A stretch of DNA of 64,000 nt from positions 248,001 through 312,000 of the forward strand of contig NZ_KQ954244.1 of the NCBI RefSeq assembly GCF_001519075.1, written 5' to 3'. The first letter of the stretch is position 1. Every line of letters starts with the position of its first letter. The translations under genes and the position numbers were made by a program. Below the pieces are notes generated by a model. That model was not told the origin of the DNA. It was given only the letters and a program-made list of their open reading frames with translations, and did not search any database. Shown here piece by piece: positions 46,603-55,019 of the stretch. This stretch comes from Novosphingobium fuchskuhlense. GTDB lineage: Bacteria; Pseudomonadota; Alphaproteobacteria; Sphingomonadales; Sphingomonadaceae.

Positions 46603-46748
46603 TGCGTTCGGACAGCAATTTCGCCGAAGTGCAGCGGCAACTGCTCGCCGCCGCAAGGCGCATTGCGGAAGCGCGGGGTGCCCGCCGAGCCGCGCCCGAC
46701 AATACCACCAACTGGCGATCCGCAAGGTGGCTTTGGCCGCTGCTGTGA
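46599..46748 (+). CDS. Tiny 49-residue ORF at the gp7 (stopper) position
   Basis: Starts with ATGATG overlapping the gp6 stop and ends 12 nt before gp8. The product is basic and helical (FAEVQRQLLAAARRIAEARGARRA) with an aromatic tail (NTTNWRSARWLWPLL). In Rhodobacter GTA this slot encodes a stopper protein of more than 100 residues, so this is either a shortened form, a different small protein, or a remnant. Perfect start-stop overlaps on the left side favour a translated gene. Confidence 0.55.
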   Translation: MMRSDSNFAEVQRQLLAAARRIAEARGARRAAPDNTTNWRSARWLWPLL

Positions 46749-46760
46749 CGGGAGTAAGCG

Positions 46761-47156
46761 ATGGAACTGGCTTTTCGCGCCGTAGTGGTGTCCTGGCTCG
46801 CGGCTGACGCGACGCTTGCCGCCGGGCTGAATGCGATCGTCGAGGAAGCACCTATCAGGACGGCGCTGCCATGGCTGGCGCTTACGGCAAGCGCCAGCAC
46901 CGACTGGAGCACCAAGAGTGGGCGCGGGCGCGAGATCCGCGTGGCGCTGGAACTCAACTATCGCGGTTACGAGCAGGTGGCCGAAGCCGGGCTGATCAGT
47001 GCGATCGAAGCACGGATGGAAAGCCTGCCGGCAGATCAGAGCGCAGCCGGTTTCCAGATTGCCAGCCTGAATTTCCTGAAGGCCCGCGCCGAACAGCGCG
47101 GCGAGGCGTTGCGCTCGCTCGTGCTCGAATACCGGGCGCGGGTTCTGGCGGCCTGA
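46761..47156 (+). CDS. GTA gp8 tail terminator (DUF3168 family)
   Basis: 131 residues. DUF3168 pattern: AFRAVVVSWLAADATLAA, then a strand-rich part with ASTDWSTKSGRGREIRVALELNYRG and SLNFLKARAEQRGEALRSLVLEYRARV. It forms the ring that ends the tail tube and joins the head. GGGAG precedes ATG 46761. Confidence 0.88.
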   Translation: MELAFRAVVVSWLAADATLAAGLNAIVEEAPIRTALPWLALTASASTDWSTKSGRGREIRVALELNYRGYEQVAEAGLISAIEARMESLPADQSAAGFQIASLNFLKARAEQRGEALRSLVLEYRARVLAA

Positions 47157-47210
47157 CCGCCGGACCGCGCATCTGCCCCCGACATCGTCCTTTCAACCAG
47201 GAGAACCGAG

Positions 47211-47618
47211 ATGCCCGCACAGAAGGGAAGCGCCTTTCTGCTGAAGATCAGCGATGGCGCGGCGACGCCGACCTACAACACCGTGGCCGGACTGCGCACC
47301 ACGCAGATGTCAATCAATGGCGAGCTGGTCGTGGTGACGAGCAAGGATTCGGGCGGCTGGCGCGAACTGCTTTCCGGCGCCGGGACGCGCTCGGTGAGTG
47401 TGAGCGCGGCCGGAATATTCCTTGGCAGCGCAGCCGAGGGCCAGGTGCGGGGCAACGCTCTGGCAGGCACGATCGCCGACTATGAGCTTTCGTTCGAGGG
47501 CGGCGAGAAGATGCGCGGCAAGTTCCTCGTCCAGCGGCTCGACTACGCCGGGGATTTCAACGGCGAACGCAACTACACCCTCTCGCTCGAGAGTTCTGGC
47601 GTGGTGGTGCAGGTATGA
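47211..47618 (+). CDS. GTA gp9 major tail tube protein (TP901-1 family)
   Basis: 135 residues: AFLLKISDGA, VAGLRTTQMSINGELV, DSGGWRELLSGAGTRSVSVS, and FEGGEKMRGKF, the usual beta-rich tail tube features. It polymerises into the tube of the tail. AGGAG precedes ATG 47211. Confidence 0.92.
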   Translation: MPAQKGSAFLLKISDGAATPTYNTVAGLRTTQMSINGELVVVTSKDSGGWRELLSGAGTRSVSVSAAGIFLGSAAEGQVRGNALAGTIADYELSFEGGEKMRGKFLVQRLDYAGDFNGERNYTLSLESSGVVVQV

Positions 47619-47947
47619 GCGCGACGCCCATAGCCCCTGCATCCGCCAATCCGCATCGCGGCGAGGCGGAGTTGCTGCTCGACGGCGTGCGCCACGTGCT
47701 GCGTCCGAGCTTCGCGGCGCTGGTGGCTGCCGAAGAAGAGCTCGGCCCGCTATTCGCCATGGTCGAGCGGGCCAGCGGCGGCGAGCTCAAGCTGGGCGAG
47801 ATGGTGGCGCTGTTCTGGCATTGCCTGGCCCATCCTTCCGACCAGACCCGCGAAGCATTTGCCGAGGCTGTGACCCGCGCCGGCCTTGCTGCATGTGCGC
47901 CCGCGCTGCGCAGTTTGCTTGTGCAAGTGCTGAAGGGCGCAGGATGA
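47615..47947 (+). CDS. GTA gp10 tail assembly protein (GTA_gp10 family)
   Basis: 110 residues: ANPHRGEAELLLDGVRHVLRPSFAALVAAEEELG and a helical part with LKLGEMVALFWHCLA. It is in the position of the tail assembly chaperone in GTAs. Starts in a 4-nt ATGA overlap with gp9 and ends in an ATGA overlap with gp10.1. Confidence 0.88.
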   Translation: MSATPIAPASANPHRGEAELLLDGVRHVLRPSFAALVAAEEELGPLFAMVERASGGELKLGEMVALFWHCLAHPSDQTREAFAEAVTRAGLAACAPALRSLLVQVLKGAG

Positions 47948-48141
47948 ACGAGCGCTTCGGCGAGGCGGCTACTCGGCTTGCTGGCCAGGCGGCCCTGCTG
48001 ATCGGCTGGACACCCGATACCTTCTGGGCAGCGACGCCCGCGGAACTGGCAATGATCGTGGAGGCCGCCGCACCGCCGCCCGCAGGCGGGATCGACCGGA
48101 CCACCTTGACCGCGATGATGGAGCACGACGCGCATGGATAG
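47944..48141 (+). CDS. GTA gp10.1 tail assembly chaperone-like protein (DUF2376)
   Basis: 65 residues. LIGWTPDTFWAATPAELAMIVEA is the recognisable family part (W..DTFW..TP.EL). In related systems it works with gp10 during tail assembly around the tape measure. It overlaps both gp10 and gp11. Because it is not a -1 frameshift product of gp10 but has its own ATG, the two chaperone parts are made separately. Confidence 0.82.
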   Translation: MNERFGEAATRLAGQAALLIGWTPDTFWAATPAELAMIVEAAAPPPAGGIDRTTLTAMMEHDAHG

Positions 48142-48712
48142 TCTTTCTACGCTGGTCGTCGATGTGCGGGCCAGCACCGACGGGTTTGCCGCGGACATCG
48201 GCCAGATGCGCAGCAGCTTCGATTCGATTCTGGTCGATGGGTTCAGCCGTGGCGGCGATGTGCTGGAACGCGGCCTGCTTGGCGCGATCCGGCGGGGAAG
48301 CCTCGGCTTCGAGGACCTGCGCCGCACCGGCTTGCGCGTGATCGATGACATCGCCGCACAGGCACTGCGCGGCGGCCTTGCCTCGATCGGCATCGGCAGC
48401 GCGGGTGGTGGCGGCCTTGGTGGCGGCGTTCTTGGTCTGGGCAGTCTGATCGGCTCGATCTTCGGGCTGCCGGGGCGGGCAACGGGCGGACCGGTCGCGC
48501 CTGGGCGCCCCTATCTCGTCGGCGAGCGCGGTCCCGAACTGTTCGTGCCGACTTCTGCCGGGCAGATCGATGCCGGGAGCGGCGGCGGTGCCCGCTCCGT
48601 CAACGTCTCGATCCGCGTTGTGGCGCCGGAAGGCAGCAGCAGTCCGGAAAGCCTGCGCCGGTCAAGCCGCCAGGTAGCGCAGGCTGTGCGCCGCGCGTTG
48701 ACCGAATACTGA
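48134..48712 (+). CDS. GTA gp11 short tail tape measure protein
   Basis: 192 residues. N-terminal helical DFDS-type repeats (LVVDVRASTDGFAADIGQMRSSFDSILVDGFSRGG), a Gly-rich hydrophobic middle (GGGGLGGGVLGLGSLIGSIFG), and the conserved C-terminal GRPYLVGERGPELFVP-like segment of tape measures. Short length fits a short GTA tail. Start overlaps gp10.1 by 8 nt. Confidence 0.85.
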   Translation: MDSLSTLVVDVRASTDGFAADIGQMRSSFDSILVDGFSRGGDVLERGLLGAIRRGSLGFEDLRRTGLRVIDDIAAQALRGGLASIGIGSAGGGGLGGGVLGLGSLIGSIFGLPGRATGGPVAPGRPYLVGERGPELFVPTSAGQIDAGSGGGARSVNVSIRVVAPEGSSSPESLRRSSRQVAQAVRRALTEY

Positions 48713-48728
48713 AGAGGAACGAGGGGTC

Positions 48729-51083
48729 ATGAGCTTCTGGTTGGCAAGCCGCCGCACCGTACAGACGACCGATACAATCCAGCGGTTCGATCCGCGCTTC
48801 TGGACTGTCGACTTCCCGCGCCCTGCGATGGCTGCAGTCGTGACCACAGCGGCCGACGCATTGCGCGTAGACGCTGTCTTTCAAAAGACGGACGATCTCA
48901 TCGGGCTGATCTGGGAGAGCGCCGACCGCTGGGACCATCCGCTGCTCGCTTATGACACCGACCGCGACTACGCGCGGCTGACACTCTCGTTCCGCTGGCG
49001 CTCGAGCGGTGTCCTGCCACTCGATGCGGTGAATGGGCCAACCCTGACAATCGAAGGCCGCGATGCGGCGGGCAACCCCAGGGGCTGGTATGTGCGCCTA
49101 TGGAACTATGCCGTGGGGATCCCCACCGATGCGGTGATCACGCTGCCGTTCTCGTCTTTGTCGGGTGGCTTCCTGCTGCCGGGCGAGGCAGATCCGGTCT
49201 ATCCTTCGGACATCGACCGGATGTTCATTTCGCTTGTGGCGCCGGGCTATTCGGCCAGCACAGCGACAGCCTTCTCGCCTGCGGCAACAGGTTGGGTCGA
49301 ACTGACGGCGATGCGTTGCAGCGGCCACAAACCCATGCTGACCATCGGTGATGTGATGGTGCCGCCACACGGGATCAGCATGGCAACCGGGTATGACGAT
49401 GGCTATAACCAGACTCCTGCGCGGCTGCTGCGCTCGATCCGGGGGCTCGGCTACCGTGGCAGCATCAATCACTATCTGGGGATGAGCCACTTTTTCCCGC
49501 TGGCACCCGACGGTGCCGGCGGGCTCATCGTCGATCCCGCTCTGCCTGCGCTCAATGCGGCGGCGGAGCGTTGGCATGCTGCGTACCTTGCGGGCGCGAA
49601 GGCCATGGGATTCACCGTAATCCTCTCGCAATCCTATGAACTGCTGGCGCAGCACTGCCCGCCTGCCTGGCAGCAGCGCGCAGCAGACGGAAGCCCGGCG
49701 CGCACAGGCTGGTCACCACCATCGGCGCTGCTTTCACCCGCCAGCACCGCGGCGACGGGCTGGCTGCGCAAGGTGGCAACGCGGCTTGCCGGTCTGCTTG
49801 TCGAAGCGGGTCTGCCGGTGCGCTACCAGGTGGGCGAGCCCTGGTGGTGGGTCACCGCTGACCGGAAGATCTGCCTCTACGACGATGCCGCCAAAGCGGC
49901 GCTGGGCGGCAGTCCGGTCGTGATCCCGGACCTTGGCGGCACCTTGAGCGCCGCGCAGAAGGCATTGCTCGATGCAGCAGGCGCCTTGCTTGCAAACTCG
50001 ACGGCGACCCTGACCGCTGCGGTGCGATCGGCGGCGGGGAGCGCGCCGTGCGAAACGCTGCTCCTTGCATTTCTGCCGACGGTGCTCGACCCTGCCATGC
50101 CCGAAGCCCGGCGAGCCAACCTGCCGGTGGGCTGGGCTTCGCCGGCATTCGATACGCTGCAGATCGAGGACTACGACTGGCTGACGGCGGGCTTCGAAGC
50201 GCGCCGGACCAGGGGGCGAGCCGAAGCCGAAGCACGGCTGGGTTACCCGCGCAATCGGCAGCACTACCTCTCGGGCTTCGTGCTGAATGCTGCCGATGCC
50301 ACCGCGATGTGGTCGCTGATCGATGCCGCAGCGAGCGAGGCGCAACTGCAGGGCGTTGCCGAGACTTTCATATGGGCGCTGCCCCAGGTGGCGCGGGACG
50401 GCTTTACCCGTCTTCCCTCTGCGGCAGCGGGGGCAGCCAGCGAGGACGACATGATGCAGCCTTTTGACGACGTGCTCTTCCCCATCGCGATAGGCCGGTC
50501 TGCGACGGTGACGCCCGAATTCTCGACCAATGTGACGATCACGGCATCGGGGTTCGAACGGCGCAACAGCCTCTGGGCCGACGCCCGCCTGCGCTTCGAC
50601 GTCGGCCCCGGTGTGCGATCGGAAGCGGAACTGGGTGAACTTATCGCATTCTTCAGAGCAAGGCGCGGACAGGCGCGCGGCTTTCGCCTGCGCGACCCTT
50701 CGGACTACAGTTCGAGCGCGATGACGGGTGTACCCAGCGCGCTCGACCAGGTCATCGGGACCGGCAACGGGGCGACGGCACGCTTTCCCCTGGTCAAAGC
50801 CTATGGCGCGGCGGCCGACGCACAATTGCGGCGGATTACGCGGCCGCGCCCGGAGAGTTTGCTGGTGAGCGTGGACGGCGTGGCCGCGACGGGCTGGACG
50901 CTCGACCCGCTGGGCGAGATCGTGTTTGCCGATGCGCCAGCGGCAGGCAAGGTCATTCGTGCAGGCTACCTGTTCGATGTACCGGTGCGCTTTGCCGAGG
51001 ATCGGCTGGATGTGTCAGGCGCAGCCTTTGCGGCGGGCGAGGCCCCTAGCGTGCCGCTCATTGAACTGCGTGAGGATGCCTGA
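48729..51083 (+). CDS. Giant GTA gp12: large novel N-terminal region fused to a DUF2460 distal tail domain
   Basis: 784 residues, about four times the usual gp12. The C-terminal part (about 580-784) has the DUF2460/TIGR02217 pattern: FDDVLFPIAIGRSATVTPEF, ARLRFDVGPGVRS, FFRARRGQARGFRLRDPSDY and FDVPVRFAEDRLDVS. The first about 575 residues are of another kind: a beta-rich part (about 1-200) and then a region with (beta/alpha)-like pattern, VPPHGISMATGYDDGYNQTP, MGFTVILSQSYELL, YQVGEPWWWV and TLQIEDYDWLTAGF, rich in Trp/Tyr/Asp as in glycoside-binding or hydrolytic folds. No disruption is seen. The N-terminal role is unknown. Confidence 0.8.
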   Translation: MSFWLASRRTVQTTDTIQRFDPRFWTVDFPRPAMAAVVTTAADALRVDAVFQKTDDLIGLIWESADRWDHPLLAYDTDRDYARLTLSFRWRSSGVLPLDAVNGPTLTIEGRDAAGNPRGWYVRLWNYAVGIPTDAVITLPFSSLSGGFLLPGEADPVYPSDIDRMFISLVAPGYSASTATAFSPAATGWVELTAMRCSGHKPMLTIGDVMVPPHGISMATGYDDGYNQTPARLLRSIRGLGYRGSINHYLGMSHFFPLAPDGAGGLIVDPALPALNAAAERWHAAYLAGAKAMGFTVILSQSYELLAQHCPPAWQQRAADGSPARTGWSPPSALLSPASTAATGWLRKVATRLAGLLVEAGLPVRYQVGEPWWWVTADRKICLYDDAAKAALGGSPVVIPDLGGTLSAAQKALLDAAGALLANSTATLTAAVRSAAGSAPCETLLLAFLPTVLDPAMPEARRANLPVGWASPAFDTLQIEDYDWLTAGFEARRTRGRAEAEARLGYPRNRQHYLSGFVLNAADATAMWSLIDAAASEAQLQGVAETFIWALPQVARDGFTRLPSAAAGAASEDDMMQPFDDVLFPIAIGRSATVTPEFSTNVTITASGFERRNSLWADARLRFDVGPGVRSEAELGELIAFFRARRGQARGFRLRDPSDYSSSAMTGVPSALDQVIGTGNGATARFPLVKAYGAAADAQLRRITRPRPESLLVSVDGVAATGWTLDPLGEIVFADAPAAGKVIRAGYLFDVPVRFAEDRLDVSGAAFAAGEAPSVPLIELREDA

Positions 51084-51084
51084 C

Positions 51085-51915
51085 ATGGCCGAGAGCTCGC
51101 GAACCTGGTTTAGCCAGCCACTCGAGACCGTGGCAATCTGGTGGCGGCTCGAACGACGCGACGGGGTGACGCTGGGCTTCACCAGTCACGACCGGAACCT
51201 CGAATTTGACGGGCTGGTCCATCGTACCGCGCCGGGCATGGTGCCTTCCGCCATCCGGCGAACAGCCGACTTCGAGGCCGATAGCGCAGAAGTGGCCGGT
51301 GCATTGAGCCACGATTCGATCCGCGAGGCAGACCTTGCTGCCGGCCGGTTCGACGGCGGATCAATTGCGATGGGGCTGGTCGACTGGGAGACACTCGAGC
51401 ACACGACGCTCTATGCGGGGACGATTGGCGCGGTCAGCCATGAGGGGGCAGGATTTTCCGCCGAGTTGCGCTCGGTGAAGGACCTGCTCGCGCGCCAGAT
51501 TGTGCCTCGCACAGCACCGACCTGCCGAGCCGAGTTCTGCGGCACCGGTTGCACGCTATCGGCAATCGGGTTCACGCATCAGGCGACTCTTGCCGAGATT
51601 TCGGCCGACGGAACTTCGGTCAGGGTGACGGGCGGGCCAGCTGCCGCACTGCTGACCTTCGGGATGCTGCGTTGGATCGGCGGCCCGGAGGCAGGACTGA
51701 CGCGACGAATCGAGGCGATTGACGGGACCTGGCTCGTACTCGACCGCAGCACCTCTGCAGACGTTGCAATCGGCACGGGTATCGAACTTCGGGAGGGGTG
51801 TGACCACACTTTGGAGACCTGTGCCAGCCGCTTCGACAACGCGATCAATTTTCAGGGCGAGCCATTCCTGCCGGGGAACGACCTGCTGACCCGCTACCCA
51901 GCGGCGCAGCCATGA
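51085..51915 (+). CDS. GTA gp13 tail hub protein (DUF2163/BR0599 family)
   Basis: 276 residues. The N-terminal part WWRLERRDGVTLGFTSHDRNL and the C-terminal block CRAEFCGTGCTLSAIGF plus GCDHTLETCASRFDNAINFQ are the family hallmarks. The Cys-rich block fits the metal/Fe-S site seen in the Rhodobacter GTA hub, as I recall it. Start ATG 51085 preferred over 51076 because TGAGG lies 9 nt upstream; 51076 leaves no space. It overlaps gp14 as ATGA. Confidence 0.88.
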   Translation: MAESSRTWFSQPLETVAIWWRLERRDGVTLGFTSHDRNLEFDGLVHRTAPGMVPSAIRRTADFEADSAEVAGALSHDSIREADLAAGRFDGGSIAMGLVDWETLEHTTLYAGTIGAVSHEGAGFSAELRSVKDLLARQIVPRTAPTCRAEFCGTGCTLSAIGFTHQATLAEISADGTSVRVTGGPAAALLTFGMLRWIGGPEAGLTRRIEAIDGTWLVLDRSTSADVAIGTGIELREGCDHTLETCASRFDNAINFQGEPFLPGNDLLTRYPAAQP

Positions 51916-52322
51916 ATGCGGCACTCGCCGCAGCTGCAACGGGTCTGATCGGCGTGCGATTTCGCCTTCACGGCCGCGATCCGGATACGGGCCTCGACTG
52001 CGTCGGGGTGGTGGCCGAGGCAATGCGGCTGGCAGCGCTCACGCCTGTCGTACCACAGGGATATCGCTTGCGAACCCTTACCATGAACGATCTGGAGCCC
52101 TTCGCGCAGGCCAACGGATTCGAGACGGTTGGCGAAGCGGATGCCGATGTTGTGCTGGCGATGGTGAGCCCGGTGCAGCTGCATCTGGCAATCAACGTGC
52201 CGGGTGGTTTCGTCCATGCCCATGCGGGGATCGGACGGGTCACCTTCCTCCCCGGCGTTCTGCCTTGGCCCGTCGCGTGCAGTTGGCGCGTGCCGATCAC
52301 AATGCCAACAATCAGGAACTGA
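51912..52322 (+). CDS. GTA gp14 NlpC/P60 peptidase
   Basis: 136 residues, one NlpC/P60 domain. Catalytic Cys in GLDCVGVVAEA and His in GGFVHAHAGIGRV. It would cut peptidoglycan peptide cross-bridges during DNA delivery. No signal peptide, as expected for a tail component. Coupled to gp13 by ATGA. Confidence 0.88.
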   Translation: MNAALAAAATGLIGVRFRLHGRDPDTGLDCVGVVAEAMRLAALTPVVPQGYRLRTLTMNDLEPFAQANGFETVGEADADVVLAMVSPVQLHLAINVPGGFVHAHAGIGRVTFLPGVLPWPVACSWRVPITMPTIRN

Positions 52323-52327
52323 CCAGT

Positions 52328-54544
52328 ATGGCTACCTTGCTGCTGACCGCCGTGGGCACTGTTTTCGGTGGCCCGCTGGGCGGCGCGATCGGAGCGCTTG
52401 TCGGCCGCCAGATCGACACCGCGATCATCGGCGGACGCCGGGTCGAAGGACCGCGGCTGAAAGACATTACCGTCCAGACATCGAGCTATGGTTCCGCACT
52501 GCCGCTTCACTTTGGCAAGATGCGTGCGGCAGGAAGCGTGATCTGGGCGACCGAACTGGTTGAGCACAAGGATACCGCCAGCAGCGGCAAGGGCCGACCC
52601 TCCATCACCAGCTACACCTACACCTCATCGTTTGCGGTAGCCGTTGCGAGCCGACCGATCGCCGGAATTGGCCGGATCTGGGCCGACGGCAATCTCCTTC
52701 GCGGTGCTAATGGCGATCTGAAAGTTGGCGGCACCATGCGCGTCCATCTTGGATATGCCGATCAGGCAGCTGATCCGCTCATGGTTCAGGCAGAAGGAAC
52801 AACGCGCTGTCCCGCATATCGCGGGATCGCTTATGTGGTGTTCGAAGATCTTGAGTTGGGCGACTACGGCAATCGCATCCCCTCGCTCACATTCGAAATT
52901 CTTGCAGACCCTGCCGACACGTCGATCGGTGCAGTGGCGCGCACAATCCTGCCAGATGCGACCGTAGGCAATCTCGATACAAGCCTTGCCGGGTTCAGCA
53001 TCGATCAGGGCTCGGCCGGAGACGCCCTGGCAGTGATCGCTGATGCGGTACCTATTGCCTGCGCGGTCTCGGGCGGAACACTGCGGATCCACGCGGCCGA
53101 GCCGGACGCTGCGACCAGCACGGTGCTGCTGCCCGGGCCGGCTGCGGCGAACAAGGAAAGCCCATCATCGGAGATCAAGGCGAGTGGCTGGTCTCGAAAG
53201 CGAGAGCCGCTGCCGCGCGTGCGCCAATGTGGTGTGCGCTACTACGATGTGGCACGCGACTACCAGCCCGGCTTGCAGCGCGGCATTGGCCGCAGCGAGC
53301 AAGGTGATCTCGACGTGATCGAACTGCCCGCCGCGCTCACGGCTGGCGCTGCCCAGGCCCTTGCCGGCGCAGCGAGCCGGCGCAGCGCGCGGCCAGCGGA
53401 TACGATCAGCTACCGCGTCACGGAGATCGATCCGGCTGTCGAGCCCGGCGCGTTCGTGCAGGTTCCGATCGCGTCCGGGCTTTGGCGGGTTGCCCAATGG
53501 GAGTGGCAGCAGGACGGTGTCCTGCTCTCGCTTGCGGCCTGCTCCCTATCCGGGTCATCGGCACCATTGTTCACGCCGGTCGCGGATCCGGGCCGTTTCA
53601 ACGCGGCGATTGACTTGCCGCGCTCGCCGACCGCGCTCGCCGCGTTCGCACTCCCCTGGGATGGAACCGGTAGTGGGACAGCGCCTGCCGTCTTTGTTGC
53701 CGCATCCGGTGAAAGCGCTGGTTGGACCGGGGCCGCATTGCTTGCGGATCTGGGCGGCGATGGCGGCGCGCTCACGTCGATCGGCTCGACCGGGCGTACG
53801 AGGGCGCGCATGGGCAGAACACTCGGTGTCCTGCCCACAGCATCGCCGCTGCTGCTTGATAGGCGTTCCGCAGTCGATGTCGCATTGGTCGGCATCGATC
53901 AGATGCTGGTCGATGCAAATCTGAGCCAGTTGCTGCAGGGCGCGAATCGGGTTCGGATCGGAAGCGAGATTGCCCAGTATGGCACTGCCGTTCCGCTCGG
54001 AGGCGGGAAGTGGCGGCTAAGCAACTGGCTGCGCGGCCGGGGAGGAACCGAATGGGCAATCGGCACCCACGCCGTCGACGAGCCTTTCGTGCTGATCGAC
54101 GACGCCCTTGTCCGGCTCGATCCAGCCACGATCGGAGATCCGGCAACAACGCGGGTCGTTGGGGTAGGCCTTGGCGACACAGCGGCCATCGGCGTGCCAA
54201 TAGCAGATCCTTTGGCGACACAGCGTCCGCTCGTCCCAGTGAGCGGCAAGGCGGTGAGACAGCCGGATGGCTCGGTCTCGTTGCGCTGGACACGGCGCGC
54301 CAGGGGATCATGGCAGTGGCTCGACGGCGTAGAAACGCCGCTCAACGAGGAAGCCGAACTCTGGGAAATCACCGTCGGCGATCCCGCAGCCCCCGCCATG
54401 CGCTGGCAAACGAACAGTGCCGCACTGACAGTGACAGCAGGCCAGATTTCAAGTCTGCCGGCTGGCGCGTCGACCTATTTCGCCGTGCGTCAGATTGGCC
54501 GGATTGCTGCCTCGATGGCACTTCGTATCGATTTTCCGACCTGA
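52328..54544 (+). CDS. GTA gp15 (megatron-type) tail fibre/hub protein, short form
   Basis: 738 residues. The N-terminal part ATLLLTAVGTVFGGPLGGAIGALVGRQID and LKDITVQTSSYGSALPLHFGKMRAAGSVIWAT is clearly that of gp15, and the middle resembles the Phage-tail_3 hub region (VRYYDVARDYQPG, then a section with ADTISYRVTEIDPAVEPGAFV). The Rhodobacter protein is about 1,300 residues with a TIM-barrel-like domain; no comparable region fits here. The C-terminus with WLRGRGGTEW and ADPLATQRPLVPV is beta-rich. Probably a receptor-contacting tip protein. Confidence 0.85.
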   Translation: MATLLLTAVGTVFGGPLGGAIGALVGRQIDTAIIGGRRVEGPRLKDITVQTSSYGSALPLHFGKMRAAGSVIWATELVEHKDTASSGKGRPSITSYTYTSSFAVAVASRPIAGIGRIWADGNLLRGANGDLKVGGTMRVHLGYADQAADPLMVQAEGTTRCPAYRGIAYVVFEDLELGDYGNRIPSLTFEILADPADTSIGAVARTILPDATVGNLDTSLAGFSIDQGSAGDALAVIADAVPIACAVSGGTLRIHAAEPDAATSTVLLPGPAAANKESPSSEIKASGWSRKREPLPRVRQCGVRYYDVARDYQPGLQRGIGRSEQGDLDVIELPAALTAGAAQALAGAASRRSARPADTISYRVTEIDPAVEPGAFVQVPIASGLWRVAQWEWQQDGVLLSLAACSLSGSSAPLFTPVADPGRFNAAIDLPRSPTALAAFALPWDGTGSGTAPAVFVAASGESAGWTGAALLADLGGDGGALTSIGSTGRTRARMGRTLGVLPTASPLLLDRRSAVDVALVGIDQMLVDANLSQLLQGANRVRIGSEIAQYGTAVPLGGGKWRLSNWLRGRGGTEWAIGTHAVDEPFVLIDDALVRLDPATIGDPATTRVVGVGLGDTAAIGVPIADPLATQRPLVPVSGKAVRQPDGSVSLRWTRRARGSWQWLDGVETPLNEEAELWEITVGDPAAPAMRWQTNSAALTVTAGQISSLPAGASTYFAVRQIGRIAASMALRIDFPT

Positions 54545-54563
54545 CCAGCCACAGGAACCGATC

Positions 54564-55019
54564 ATGACCGATCCCATCAGTTTCTCCTCCGCCTCGCCAC
54601 GCTTTGCGCTTCCGCTGCTCTTCGCCGGACAGAGCCAGAAGGAAACCACCGTCAACGAAGCCCTGCTGGCTGCTGATTTTCTGATGCACCCCGCGGTCGA
54701 AGCGGTGGTTGCGACGCCGCCGACGGCACCAGGGAACGGCCAATGCTGGTTGGTGGGCAGCAGCCCCACCGGAGCCTTCAGCGGCCAGTCCGACCGGATT
54801 GCGGCGTGGAGCGAGGGCGGCTGGCGATTCATCGCACCCCGGGAAGGCATGCGAGCCTACGATGTTACCGCAGCGGCTTATCGTCACTATGCTGGCGGGA
54901 GCTGGCACCTGATCGCAGCACCTGCAGGACCTTCCGGGGGCAGCGTAATCGACAGTCAGGCGCGTTCAGCCATTGCAGCGATCTTGGCAGCCCTTCGTAG
55001 TACGGGAGCCCTTTCCTGA
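54564..55019 (+). CDS. DUF2793 domain protein (GTA-associated, possible tail-fibre part)
   Basis: 151 residues: FALPLLFAGQSQKETTVNEALLAADFLMHPAV and WRFIAPREGMRAYDVTAA are the DUF2793 pattern. Such proteins are found next to phage or GTA tail genes and are thought to be fibre components; no activity is known. It follows gp15 by 19 nt and is the last gene of the cluster. Confidence 0.82.
   Translation: MTDPISFSSASPRFALPLLFAGQSQKETTVNEALLAADFLMHPAVEAVVATPPTAPGNGQCWLVGSSPTGAFSGQSDRIAAWSEGGWRFIAPREGMRAYDVTAAAYRHYAGGSWHLIAAPAGPSGGSVIDSQARSAIAAILAALRSTGALS

Noticed and set aside
40803..55019. The region as an ordinary integrated prophage
   Set aside because: No integrase, attachment repeats, replication, repressor or lysis genes, and gene order is that of a GTA.
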